Origin: Ephydatia muelleri
Taxonomy: Eukaryota > Porifera > Demospongiae > Spongillida > Spongillidae
Assembly (NCBI GenBank): GCA_013339895.1
Contig: JABACO010000017.1
Span: forward strand, 7,057,926-7,121,925
Reading direction: 5' to 3'
Length of the DNA: 64,000 bases
Under the pieces are notes generated by a model, which saw only the letters and a program-made list of their open reading frames with translations, was not told the DNA's origin and did not search any database. Made by a program: the position numbers and the translations under genes. This document shows positions 11,983 through 23,332 of the stretch, piece by piece. Numbering within the stretch: position 1 is the first letter of the stretch; every line of letters begins with the position of its first letter.

Positions 11983-12339
11983 CACTAGCGGATCCAGCCT
12001 GGATGGTTGGGGGGGGGGGGGGCTGAAAAGGGGAGGGGCTGACTGTAAGCGGAGCCGTCCCGGGGAGGGGGGCACCCCTCCCGCCCAGCTAGGGGGTATG
12101 GGGGAGCGTCAAAGCTCCCCCATCGGGGTGTGGGGTGGAGCCCCAGAAGCCAGCGCTTTTTGCGTTGGAAAACCCTCCAAAACTACGCAAAAACTGCAAT
12201 AAAAGTATAATTACAGATCCAGTTTATATATTCTCCATGCACCGCACCACCGTTCATTGCAAAGTATACTATGAATTTTTAATTTGAGGGAGGAGGGGGG
12301 GCTATAGCCCCCCCTAGCCCCCCCCTGGATCCGCTACTG
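11983..12339. mobile_element. hAT-type MITE with 5-bp target duplication
   Basis: The ends are CACTAGCGGATCCAG at the left and the reverse complement of CAGTAGCGGATCCAG at the right, differing at one base. They are flanked by the direct repeat CATAC (11978-11982 and 12340-12344). The interior is G-rich on the left and has a G tract, the centre GCTATAGC and a C tract close to the right end (12290-12325). No coding capacity is present. The size of 357 bp and the 5-bp duplication fit a non-autonomous member of a hAT group that makes 5-bp duplications. Confidence 0.85.
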
Positions 12340-12344
12340 CATAC

Positions 12345-14790
12345 GTTACACAACAAACATTGCAATAAAACACACGTATGTGCAACAGATTAACAATGCA
12401 TGCACACTGCTAGAATGAAAATGTGGTTACTACAAAGTACCCTGAAAATGAGACCCTACTAATGGGGTCGAGTACACGTATAGAGGCAGGACTCCCATAT
12501 CATTCACAACTGAATATAAATACTAATGCCACATAACACCTAAGGTTTTCCAATGATATCTCGCACTACCAGGGCACCACAGAACATGTAGAGATGGGGT
12601 TCAGGATGCAAAGGCCTCAACTCCTTACCTGAATTTTTTTTCTGGGCAGGGGTGGGGGATGGGGGAGGAAAACAAGACGTAACTACTACACAAAATTAAA
12701 AAGTTAGTAAATTATTGTCACTCAAAAGTATGTAGTCCGCAACACAGCCTAATGGGTCAGGCTGCATGAGATCAGTTCCACCTTGATTTCAGCTAGCAAT
12801 TGTAACATATTGCATATGTATGGGTGTGCATTTGCTCATGTTTATATCCGTACACTGTACACTAGTTATTGGCACGTAGAGCCATATGCACATTGTGTCT
12901 GCAAACATGTCACCTTTGTGGACTTTCATCCCAAACACATGGATGCAAGCATTGTTTGTGGCATCGTGACCTATAAAACCAAATTATCCCCACGACGGAC
13001 ACCCCACATTCTTTGCATTAATCAGAATGTTGTACTATATAGCATGTGATTAGAGAAACTGTGTGTACTCAATCTGACAATGGAACAAATATCTGGACCG
13101 ATAAAATGTAAGTTGAAATCGTTTTTCAAAATGAAACTATGGTCACTCAAACAATCATGATCAGTAATTAAAGATTATGATGAAGAGCTTGAATTTATTA
13201 TCAATTTCTATGAGGATGAGTTTGAACTCCTTAAAGGTGCCCCTAAGAAAGTGCATGTATTTCACAGCCAGACAACCAATCAGGTCATGGCACTGACACA
13301 GCCAGATATTCAATACTTCAGTAGTGAATACAGCAAAGTTTTCTCAAGTAGTGATATTATTGTAAAACCAATGCAGTGGATAGTTAATCATAGTGTATAA
13401 CAATTTCGTCATGAAAATAGAATGACTCTGTTATATGTACATCTTGGGATTGTGTGTATAATTTTGCTTAATCCGAGAAACAATTCAGTGCAGTAAGAAA
13501 ACCTTATGTTTGAGCCACATGTCTTTGGAAATGTGAAAAGGGTTCTTTTGAGCAGGAAGGTTGTCAGCATCATTGTGAAAGTTCAGCATATATGAAAACT
13601 ATAGTTTTTGGCAACCTTGTCTCATTAACTCGAACATAATTATAAGGGATGATTAGGTAAATTCATAGACAACTCATATTCATTGAGTACATGTGCCTTG
13701 TGTTTGCATTAGACCACAACACCATAGGTTAGGTGGGTGTCCTGACCCCTAGCTATAGGCTTCCAAGATTTTTGGAGATGGCGTCTAACATTTGTTTTGG
13801 CCCCCCCCCCCCCCTCCCCTCCCCCTTTGATACTGCAAAAAACAATGTTTCAGGGGTTCATTATTTTAAAGGTGCCTTGTGAAAAATTTTTTGTTCATGG
13901 CCTGCCATGGGAACTACATAGCAGCTATGCAGTAGGGCATGAACAAAGTCAAACACCAAATACATGTAAGAGTGGTACAAACACTATCAACAAAGTATTA
14001 CATCCCAATGATGTCTTACCTTGAAATGCAACGAAGGATATTTACACCCACTGAGCACATAGCTGTTTTGGCAGGATAAGGATAATTGCAAGATCACTCA
14101 TAGACAATGGATTGCTATTAGAATCACGCAAAAAAATAACACATCTTATAGCTCTCACACAGGTGCATATAATGTGTGTTTGAATTGATACACTGATTTA
14201 ATCAGCAGCATGAATGTTGAATGTATGTACGGATTGGACACATGTATAGCAGGTGTTGTGCAGATGCCGGGCCTACTCCAACACCTCAATGGCTGTTGGT
14301 CTGTCTTCAAGTTTGTTTGCACTCTGTACACTTTTGCACATATGGAGTTGAATAGTCTCAGTACATTGCATTTTGGCGTATGTCCCCTACAGCATTGCCA
14401 GATCCAGAATCAAAATAGAGCAAGCAAATCTATATGGAGGCATTACCAAATAACACGCACTATCAGCTTGGACTCAACAATAAGTCATATGAACTACTGT
14501 TCTGTCCTAGTTTTGAGGGGTTTCTATACAAACAACAGAAATTCAAAGGCATTTTTTTCCAAGGTTCAGTCTCAGCCTATAATACAGATGCGCTATTATC
14601 ACACAGAATCATTGCCAGTATGTTCTAACACCCAGCCCCTACAAAACTTCGTGGCTATTAAAAGGGCTATCACTAACAGGCCGAAGTGTATCCCAATCAC
14701 AACTGAATTTGGCTAACAAGAATCAGGCGAGAAACATGAAACAAGGAATTCAAAAGGCTTTTCACACAATCAGATATATGTAGCTTGGAA
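12345..14790. other. No gene recognised; C tract at 13801-13814
   Basis: No convincing coding sequence was found. Open frames of 75-170 codons near 13.8-14.7 kb show no motif or splice context. The words CACATAA/CCACATAAC..TTTCCAA..ATATCTC.CACTACCAG recur at 12530-12575 and 15030-15075, suggesting an old dispersed repeat. Confidence 0.35.
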
Positions 14791-14792
14791 GT

Positions 14793-14807
14793 ACACACAC
14801 AGACACA

Positions 14808-14851
<44 letters not shown>

Positions 14852-14907
14852 TGCACGCACGTACGCACGCACGCGCACGCACACACATACACACACACAC
14901 ACACACA
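14793..14907. repeat. (AC)n microsatellite
   Basis: An uninterrupted AC run of about 40 bp is followed by GCACGCACGT variants and a second AC run. Confidence 0.95.
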
Positions 14908-14909
14908 AC

Positions 14910-16380
14910 ACACATAGGGTTCATAGATCTACTGTTGCACTGAGCCTTTGATGCCTCTCAAAAGAATGAATACTATAAAAATGCCCTAGAATTCGGGCTC
15001 CCTAAACTGCTATCTGGACATTCAAACAACCCCACATAACTATAAGGCTTTCCAAAGATATCTCACACTACCAGTTGGCTGAAGGACATGCAAAACATGT
15101 GCATGGTTCGAGACCTAGCTAGTTACATGTAAGACTGGCCATGACTCCTTATTGCAATGAAAAGTATTTGAATGATACATAATGCCCCTGCAAAAAACTT
15201 CCATTTCAAAGTCCTGAGCTAAACTAACTCTGAGACTAGCACAGATAAAGCGTGTGGCTGTTATCACTCATTTAGTCTGACCGTTGATTGTGTGATAGGA
15301 ACATCTCAGGCGGTCTCTTGATATTGCGGTATGTCTACTTGTATATAAGCTAAATTATGTTTACCATTACAGATCAGGTTGGATGGTTTACAGAAAGAGC
15401 TCAAGCACTCACTCCGCATAAGAAAAGCACTTGTGCTGCCAGTAGTCTCCCAACAGACACAGATGCAATTTGAGGAATAAATTGCTGCTCCATAATACTT
15501 ATAATCGAGCAAACTGAGAATGTACTAGCGGGAATGATATTTGCCTGGTCTTTCATGATAGCTAAGAAGAGGGGTCATGACCACAAAAACGAGCGTTTTC
15601 GCTCCTTATTTGTGACCTTGTACTGGTAAGCAAGCGTAACATTAACTCACTCTAAAGCCGGTAGGTAGAACGGCAAAAACATCTCTCCCTTCAATGAAAG
15701 GAACCGCTACTTCAAGTTGCTCTGGCTTCATGGCTGGGTATTCCAACTCCTCAGTTTGCCGCTTCGGTAACATACTCTTTAGCGGATTGAGTTCTAGCCA
15801 TGAAATGTACGCCAACGGATTAACCTATTTACCACAACGTAAACGGTCGACTTAATTGAGTGATAATCGCCCACATGCAGGAGGCTTGCCACCCGACCTT
15901 ACGTCCAACTACAATCGCACCAGGTATTATAGATTGAAAAGACTTCCAAAGAATACACATCATGCGACCAGTTTGAGGCATAACGTAAACAGCACACAGC
16001 AATCGAAGGGTTCGGTAATGTCGCATGGTTATATAGCTTGAATGATCAATCTGTTAAGTTACTGGCTGACTAAAGTGAACATTACACGCGTCAGTTAGAC
16101 GTATTCTAACACTTACTTGAGTACTAACGGCTTATTTAAGTGCATGTATCTGTAACACATGGGTGAGCGTGTCTTGTTTTCATGCACCAGTACTGGCGCG
16201 TAACTGCCTTTGCCGTAACTCACCGAAACGTTTGCGTTGCATTCGCCTTCCTCTGCTAATTAGTGCACATCGATGGACGATTCGTGTGAGAGCGGGCACG
16301 GGGGATAGGGTCGGAGGACATAAATTTGCATTGCTCACATAGTGGTCCGTGACCTATTCGACTCGTTGCGTATCCAGGAT
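14910..16380. other. No gene recognised
   Basis: Unique-looking non-coding sequence between the AC microsatellite and the Merlin element. Confidence 0.35.
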
Positions 16381-17385
16381 GGCACTTATGCAGTTTCCCC
16401 CCCCCCCACTTTATTATTCGATTTACGGTATAATAACATTTACGGTATCATGAATACATTTCAAACAATACAATACGACACTGGATAAAATGCCCTAACA
16501 TGTGCTACGAAGTCATGAAAGCTACATCCAAATCTTTGTCTCCACATAAATTCCGCTAAATACGTGTGTAAAAGTTCCCTATGTGTCCCGTATCGCTGTT
16601 TATGTTTCTGCTTAGCTTTTTGCCATACGCTTTCTATGTGATTAGTGGATGCTCCTGTGGTTGGATCTACAAAGTTTAAACTGTGATTAACGGTGAGATG
16701 CTGGTATCCGAGTGTTCCTATTGTGTTGTATGCCGCCCAGAGGTCCGACATTATAGTAGTTCCAGGTGCGATGTACTTTTGTATGATAGGAAGTAGAGTT
16801 GCTGCATCTCTGCGATCGACTGGAACCATGAATCCTACTCTCGTTGCGACGTCGTATCCTCCAAAAACCCATTGCTCTCTCACTTGATGTCCGACGTTGT
16901 ACTTCCTGCGCACTAACAAACATTCGAACTGTAGTTCGTCTTGAATAACGTAGTCCCTACACCAAAAATAAACAAATTGAATAATAGTAGCTATCCGTAA
17001 ATGAGACCCTTCAAACCATGTATCTTTACGTACACTAATCTCTTTTCTACAGTTTCTATGAGTACACCTGAAATAAAACCCCTTATATTTGACCGTATCT
17101 CTTTCCCTCAATGCCGTTGGACTACCACAAGAAGCGCACATTTGTCCTTAGCTATGAGGCCGTTGTTCTGGCACCATGCAATTGCACTTATCTCGTCTTC
17201 CGTAGCCTCGTAGTAAAATGGCGGGTAGCAATGACAGCTGGATTTCACTATAGATTTAAACATGATTATGCGGTCGCAGTGACAGCTGGATTTCACTACG
17301 CAGGAAATTATTTTTTCAATATTTGTAGAATTCAATTAATTAAAGTGGGGGGGGGGGGGGGGGGGGGGGAAACTGCATAAGTGCC
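16381..17385 (-). mobile_element. Merlin (IS1595/ISXO2-like) DNA transposon
   Basis: The terminal inverted repeats start GGCACTTATGCAGTTT on both sides and continue into a C tract (11 C at 16397-16407; 23 G at 17347-17369) and then ACTTTA. Between them lies a single minus-strand frame for a Merlin-type transposase. The total length of about 1 kb is typical for Merlin. No 8-9 bp target-site duplication could be recognised in the flanks. Confidence 0.88.
16461..17141 (-). CDS. Merlin transposase (DDE_Tnp_IS1595 family), probably internally deleted
   Basis: The 226-residue frame contains an N-terminal part with FRCTHRNCRKEISVRKDTWF, then RRKYNVGHQVREQWVFGGYD, GTTIMSDLWAAYN, GYQHLTVNHSLNFVDP and NHIESVWQKAKQKH. 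These are the hallmarks of IS1595/ISXO2 and Merlin transposases. The second catalytic Asp (IMSD) and the Glu (HIESVW) are visible. The usual IDES-type motif carrying the first Asp, which normally precedes RRKYN, reads QFECLLVRRKYN, and the spacing from the N-terminal domain is shorter than expected. The protein therefore probably lacks its first catalytic residue and part of the preceding region. No start other than the first ATG is favoured. Confidence 0.85.
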   Translation of the reverse strand: MCASCGSPTALRERDTVKYKGFYFRCTHRNCRKEISVRKDTWFEGSHLRIATIIQFVYFWCRDYVIQDELQFECLLVRRKYNVGHQVREQWVFGGYDVATRVGFMVPVDRRDAATLLPIIQKYIAPGTTIMSDLWAAYNTIGTLGYQHLTVNHSLNFVDPTTGASTNHIESVWQKAKQKHKQRYGTHRELLHTYLAEFMWRQRFGCSFHDFVAHVRAFYPVSYCIV

Positions 17386-18014
17386 GAAACTTTTGAAGGA
17401 GTATCGTAGTTGGTTTATGCAACCTCATGGTTCTTCCAATTATAATAAATAGCTTTGTGAACGTGATTAGATAACACATTATGTAGTCATGAATAATTAA
17501 CTATGCATAATTAAAATGAATCGCTAATTGACGCTTACATGTACGTTGCGATATGAAGTATAGCCAAGGAAAGAATAGATGGAATGGATCTTCCATTGGT
17601 GGAAATCGCTCTGCAACTATCTTCTAAAGCTATGGTACACACACACACTTAGTGGCTTCTCTGCGATTGCGGATGTGGCCGGCTGTTCCAACAGCAGACC
17701 ACCACCAGAGATTCTATATATTATCACTGCCACCACAGAACATGGCCGATAACAACAGTTACAAGCCAGCAGAAGCCAGTGCACAACTGATTGAAACCAG
17801 CATAATGCCATCTTGATCCTGCACAACACCACACTGACTTGCAGTGAATGCGAGAGATCTACAGCCTTCGAAGCATATTAAACTGCTTTACAAAGCACCA
17901 TGGGTGAATAGTCTAGCTGCTTAAATGCCATCGTGAAGTGGATGTTGACCCCGAAGAAGTAGAAGAGTTTTCACACCGCCACCTTCTCAGAATGATATTA
18001 GCGGATAAATCAGT

Positions 18015-18067
<53 letters not shown>

Positions 18068-18244
18068 TTCCCCCACCAGATCTGCCACTACAGGGCGTCC
18101 ACTATGAAAAAATATTCACTACAGCTTTTAATTAATAACTGTTCAAATGGGATTAAATATATTTAACACATTTGTAATAATATGTATTGTTATTAATGTT
18201 TAATTAAAATCATATCAAATATGCAACACTCCCAATAATCTTGA
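17386..18244. repeat. Non-coding spacer with a 51-nt poly(C) tract
   Basis: No gene was recognised. At 18017-18067 there are about 51 consecutive C residues followed by TTCCCCCACC, the longest homopolymer in the window. No terminal repeats were matched to it. Confidence 0.7.
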
Positions 18245-18499
18245 TGTAGTACCTAACAACTTGTGCCCAGCGCAGCGTTTTCAGATAGGTACAACACATA
18301 ATTACTTTACACACAAGACAGCACACACACAAAGTACAAAGTACAATGACACAGGATCACAGATAACATGCTAGACTGATGGTTTCCTAGATGGTAGACC
18401 TTAAATATGTCCTAAACTGGTTATACCGGACTCTAAACTGTTCCACTGCGCATGCTCCAATTGATTCATTCCCTGTTCCATTGCCAACCACTTACTACA
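18245..18499 (-). repeat. 3' LTR of the Ty3/gypsy element
   Basis: This 255-bp copy aligns along its length with 26410-26693. The minus-strand sequence just outside it (18500-18515), AAGAAGGGAGGAG, is a good polypurine tract for second-strand priming. Confidence 0.88.
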
Positions 18500-18515
18500 C
18501 TCCTCCCTTCTTAGG
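18500..18515 (-). promoter_or_regulatory. Polypurine tract of the gypsy element
   Basis: The minus-strand AAGAAGGGAGGAG abuts the 3' LTR and would prime plus-strand synthesis. Confidence 0.7.
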
Positions 18516-18679
18516 TTCCAACCATAACGCTCAGGGGGATGATGGGGACAAGCTGATCGACGTGGTGCTTGTGCATTATAGTCACTGCTGCTGGAGGTGG
18601 TGCTTCGTCCATTACTGGTGGTGGTGGCAGCTCCTGTTGATCAGCTGGAGCATTTTGGTCTTGTTCTAGTGCCACAGGT

Positions 18680-18830
18680 GGTGGTAGGAGGTCATCATCT
18701 GCATCCTCATCACTCTGGTGGTAGGAGGTCATCATCTGCCTCCTCATCACTCTGGTGGTAGGAGGTCATCATCTGCCTCCTCATCACTCTGGTGGTAGGA
18801 GGTCATCATCTGCCTCCTCATCACTCTTTC
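18680..18830. repeat. 37-bp tandem repeat, four copies, at the end of gypsy pol
   Basis: The unit TAGGAGGTCATCATCTGC recurs at about 18685, 18722, 18759 and 18796. The 37-bp period is not a multiple of three, so each unit shifts the frame of the pol C-terminus and gives alternating SDEEADDDLLPP readings. Confidence 0.9.
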
Positions 18831-18834
18831 CCTT

Positions 18835-19628
18835 TCTTGGGTAGCCAGACTAGCTTTGATCAATCCCTCAATTTCATGAAGCCTTACATGATCTACAAGT
18901 CTATTCACTTTTGCTCCATTTTCGAACTGAATTGTAAGTGACAGAGGACCTCTGTTTGCTATTCCCTTCCTGCAATCCAGTTGGAGAGCCATTAAAGTTT
19001 TTCACAAAAACTGCATCTCCCACCCCAAATGAGCGAACTTTAATTCCTCTGTCATGATCCATTTTCTGGCATTCTTGATTCTTTTGAACTCTTTAACCAA
19101 CATCTGGAACCAGGTCCAATGTTTCAAAAGCAACTGCGCTGGGGACTGGCCTGTGGTCGCATGTGGTGTGATTCTGTATTGGAAGAGAAATCTTGCAATA
19201 CGGACATCAATGTTACCCTTTGTCTTTTTCATGGCTTCTTTGAAGGTTTGAACTGCCCTTTCAGCCAGTCCATTGCTTGATGGATGGTAAGGTGCACAGC
19301 AGACATGTCTAATACCATTGCGTTTCATAAAGGTTTGAAACTCCATGCTGGTAAAAGCTGTGCCATTGTCTGACACTACCACCTCTGGAAGTCCATGAGT
19401 TCAATACAAGTGTTTTAACACTTGAACAGCCTGCTGAGAAGAAGTGGAAACAACTGGGGTGACCTCCAACCACTTGGAATGAGCATCAACCACAATAAAG
19501 AATGTTCTTCCAAGGAATGGACCAGTGGAATCTATGTGAAACCGAGACCATGGATTTATTGGCCACTCCCAAGGATGTAAAAAGGTGCCTGTGGTGGTAA
19601 CATCAGGTTTTCTTGACATGCCCCACAA
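18835..19628 (-). pseudogene. gypsy integrase
   Basis: The core catalytic triad is visible across two frames: SRFHIDSTGPF (Asp), VVVSDNGTAF (Asp) and SSNGLAERAVQTFKEA (Glu). The C-terminal part (KVNRLVDHVRLHEIEGL) is degenerate and runs into a 37-bp tandem repeat. A stop separates VLKHLY from THGLPE. Confidence 0.87.
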
Positions 19629-19805
19629 GTCTTCACCCTTGACTCAATCTCCATATCCATGCCAGGCTACCAAACTACACCCCGTGCTAATTACTTCATT
19701 CTTGAAGTACCTGACGACCTTCATGAAGTATCTGCAACACTGCTGGTCTAAGGGCCAAAGAAATCACCATCCGATTTCCCCAAAGCACACAACCATCTTG
19801 TACAC

Positions 19806-20634
19806 TTAATTCCATAGCTTGTATGCTGTACAGTTGAAACTCCTGCCCCCCAGTGGCCAACCTTTAAGTACCATCTCTTGAACCTTAGATAACACACAGT
19901 CTCTGGCAGTTGCTGTTCTAATGGTAGTCAGTGTCACTGGTGAGTCTCTGTCTGCAAGTGTCTCCATCATTAGGACCACATCTCTGGGCAGGGGCACTAC
20001 ATCTGGGGCTTCTTCCACTGGGAGTCGACTGAGACCATCAGCATTGCCCATCTTTCCTGCAGGCCTATACTCAATTCGATACTCATAAGCACTTAAGGTC
20101 AACGCCCATCTCATGGTTCTACCAGAGGCCATTATAGGGACTGGATGAGATTCAGAAAATAACTATTGAAGAGGTTTGTGGTCTGAGTACACTTTGAATG
20201 GCCTACCCCACAAGTACTAGTGGAACCTTTTTACCCCATAAATGACTGCCAGACCTTCTTTCTCAATGTGTGAGTATTTCCTCTCTGCAGGAGCTAGGGA
20301 ACGAGAGGCAAAGGCAATAGGTTTCTTCACCCCATCCTCAACTGATGTGACAGAACTGCTCCTGCATGTACCAAAAGGGGAAGCATCACAAGACAAAATA
20401 AGTTCTTTTGCAGGGTCAAAGTGGGCCAACAAGCACGGTGAGGTGAGCTGAGCTTTAGCCTTATTAAAAGCCTTTTCTTGTGATGGACCCCACAGCCATT
20501 TCTCTTGTTTCTGTGGTAGCTTATAAAGGGTTGCCAAGGTGTCTGCTAGATTCTGCAGAGAAGTTGACTAGCTCATGCAGGAATGTCGACCTTAACTTGG
20601 AGACATTCTGTGGGACTGGCAACTCCATTATAGC
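19806..20634 (-). pseudogene. gypsy RNase H and connection region
   Basis: Reading down from the insertion at 20635, the frame gives the end of RT, then LILSCDASPFG, KPIAFASRSLAPAERKYSHI and EKEGLAVIYGVKRFH, the RNase H core. An in-frame stop follows. WALTLSAYEYRIEYRPAGKM and NADGLSRLP lead into the integrase zinc-binding region. The catalytic Asp of CDAS and Glu of EKE are present, but the frame is broken. Confidence 0.85.
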
Positions 20635-23045
20635 CAGTGGCGTGGTGGCTATTTATTGGCTGGGGGGGCACTCGCATATTTTGGCGCCCCCCCCCCCCCC
20701 CCCCCGCAACCGCGCAAGCTACGCTCGTCGTATGAGTAAATAGTAATCATGCGTGCGCATGCGCTACACGGGTGTTTGCGGCCGTATATTTTGTGGACAG
20801 TAGGTTTATAACCCGTAATATTGAAATGATTACGTATTCCCTTAGCAACGTCCTAGACAACCAGAGCCAAGAAACGTGAGCCCTCTGTACAAAAACAGGA
20901 ATTATACCAGCGCCATTTAAAACTTCCAAACAAAAGAAGCATCATCTTTCTACATACACTGCGTTTCTCTTGTCACAGGTTTGACGCTACGGCAAGTTAT
21001 GGCTCTTGAAAGCGGGTAACCCTCGACGTACCTGTCCACTTTGAAGTAAGTTTTCCACGCTCCCGACCCGTAGAAAGTTTTGATTCAAGCTAAATCTTAG
21101 AGATAACAGAAGGTACTAACTGATTCGATTATCTGCGTGTAGCCGACTTTTTTTGGGCTAGAGATGCGTATTGCTGAAATATCGTGAATATAACGGTATC
21201 AAAATTTTACTCTTTTGGGGGTCCTTGCTCCCTCAGAAGACCAAATCCAACGTATGTTCTTTTTGCCTGTATGTTCTTCCAGCATGTGCATTTTAAATGT
21301 TATAGAGCAGTCTGGGGAGGAACTCCTAAAGTGCTCCATGAGCTGGGCCGTTATAGTTTCTATTGGATTATGTACAGTTATTTCATACATGTACTTGTAC
21401 ATGCATGCACGTTAAAAGCATACCTAGCTCCTCTTCAATGAAATTATTATCATATATTCGGTGGCACTGGCCTAGCAGGGTGAAGATGTTTGTAAGCTTC
21501 ATGCATGCCTCTGTTGCTGGTGTTATTAGTGTAGGGCACTTAGTTGTTGCAACCTCTACCATGGAGGTGCACAAACGCTTGATGTTTGCTGGCTAAATAG
21601 TGTATGAGTTACAACTACTGAACTAAATTTAGATGATTATAACCTGTAGTGTCTTGTGGATGTGGTTACCAACAAACACACCACCAAAGTATTGCTGCCG
21701 TTGCACCTTGAAGGATTGGAGGGCTTCATCCAATCCCTTCACAAATGGATCATCATGAAGGGCAAACTCCTTGCTAGTAACTTTGGTGGTCTTAGCTATT
21801 TCCATTTCCTGTGTTAGGGTGTTATAATCATTTAAATCAGTGTTTGCTTAATCCTTACCATTTTCTCCACAGACTGCCTCCTGTCCAGGGCATGCCTGAT
21901 AAGGATATCCGTAACAGGGCTGTCCTCCCCATATGCCACCCCTACATACATGACAGCTTCCTCTAAAGCTGCCAAGGAGTCTTGGGCTTCAGCCAGCTTA
22001 GCCCTGGCCACCCGCAGCTTGTGCAGCTCTTCAGTGTACTTTGTGAATGAGGATGAGCTGCTGCTTTCTTCCTGGTATGTGTACGCCAGCTGCAAGTCAA
22101 ACTGGTGGCAAGTGGCCTCCAGCAGCCTGAACAGCTTCATGAGACACCCTGTGTCATATGCAGCCCTGGTATATAACCTCCACTAAAAAGCGGCCACACA
22201 CTCTGCATCGCTTTTCGACTTTCTTTGCGTGTATCTCCATTCTAAAATACTGAAATTATTCATAAAAACTCATTCTGGGGTTAAAAAAAAGTCGGCTATT
22301 TATGAGCGATATGTATATACTCTCCTATGTGTGCTGATCATTATATTACTCGCTTACATATTTCTACGGGTCGGTTGGTCCGCAAAGACCGCTCAAGTAC
22401 ACCCCATCTTTTCCCGCCAAAATTACATTGATGTGGAAACGGGCTGCGCAGAACCATTCATAATAAATGTAGTCCTTGTGCAATTATGGCTTATGTATAG
22501 CTGTGGTAGAGTGTTTTCATGAGCATTTTCTCTCCTCAGAATGTCATAAGACGAGTATGATATGTGCTCGCAAAAACAGACATCGTATAATGAGATGCGG
22601 CTAGATATTTTTTTGGTGGCTCATACTAAATTACGGTATCGCTTAATTATCCAACCTACTGTCCGGCCGCAAACACCCGTGGCTAACTGAACAATTGTAC
22701 TACAAGGATTATTGTTAGTTAATGTTAATAACCTTGGATTGACATTTAGCGTCTATATTGCAATTACACATGATACGGTCAAATCAATAGTGCATGGAGG
22801 GCGGAGGGGTGAAAAGGGGGGGGGGGGGGGGGGGGGGGGGGGAGCCGGGAGCGCCTCACGGCCTTTGTTCCAACGAGTGATTGCCGATTCAATTGCCATG
22901 GTATGATTTACGTATCGGAAGGAAAATTAATTGTTACAAACTTTCAGTTGTTGGCGCCCCTTGTGCTCGGTGGCGCCCCTATTTTTAAGCCCCGCAGGGG
23001 GGGGGGCAATTGCCCCCCCGGCCTCCCCTGGCCACCACGCCACTG
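20635..23045. mobile_element. hAT-type element with 8-bp duplication inside gypsy
   Basis: The ends are CAGTGGCGTGGTGGC on both sides, with an 8-bp direct repeat ATTATAGC (20627-20634 and 23046-23053). The gypsy frame joins exactly when the element and one repeat are removed. The right end has a G tract, CAATTG and a C tract (22997-23018). The interior contains no hAT transposase. It holds a minus-strand spliced coding sequence of another family (21200-22140), so this is a non-autonomous element carrying foreign sequence. Confidence 0.93.
21200..22140 (-). pseudogene. Captured coding sequence of an uncharacterised mobile protein family
   Basis: Several minus-strand pieces read like exons. 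22140-21850 contains a coiled-coil-like HKLRVARAKLAEAQDSL. Around 21800-21660 is FALHDDPFVKGLDEALQSF followed by QQYFGGVFVGNHIHKTLQ. 21574-21430 gives ANIKRLCTSMVEVATTKCP then LLGQCHRIYDNNFIEEELG with a GTATGC donor. 21330-21280 gives FRSSSPDCSITFKMHMLEEH. This order matches an uncharacterised multicopy protein of aquatic invertebrates that ends in a GEQGAESIH motif, a fragment of which is seen at 47.7-47.9 kb. Function unknown. Confidence 0.5.
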
Positions 23046-23332
23046 ATTATAGCCCTCTTTTTGTCTTCTGTGGGACGAATACCTTGGGATGAAATGTGAT
23101 GCCCTAGATATTCAACTGAAAGCATCACGAAAACACACTTGGACCTCTTTAACCTTAGGCCAGCCTCTCCCAATTCGGACAAAACAGTCTCCAATGATCT
23201 CCTCTGATGATCCAGCCACTAAAATGTCCTCAATATACACAATTGTCTTTGGGATACCCTGAAGGATGCATCACATTGTCCTCTGGAAAACCGCTGGTGC
23301 CGAAGTTATTCCAAATGGAAGTCTTGTGTACC

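Noticed and set aside
16370..17395. Target-site duplication of the Merlin element
   Set aside because: Flanks ATCCAGGAT and GAAACTTTT do not match; no duplication is claimed.
18370..18750. Separate acidic protein gene at the left end of the gypsy element
   Set aside because: The repeated SDEEADDDLLPP reading comes from a 37-bp tandem repeat that changes frame every unit, at the end of pol.
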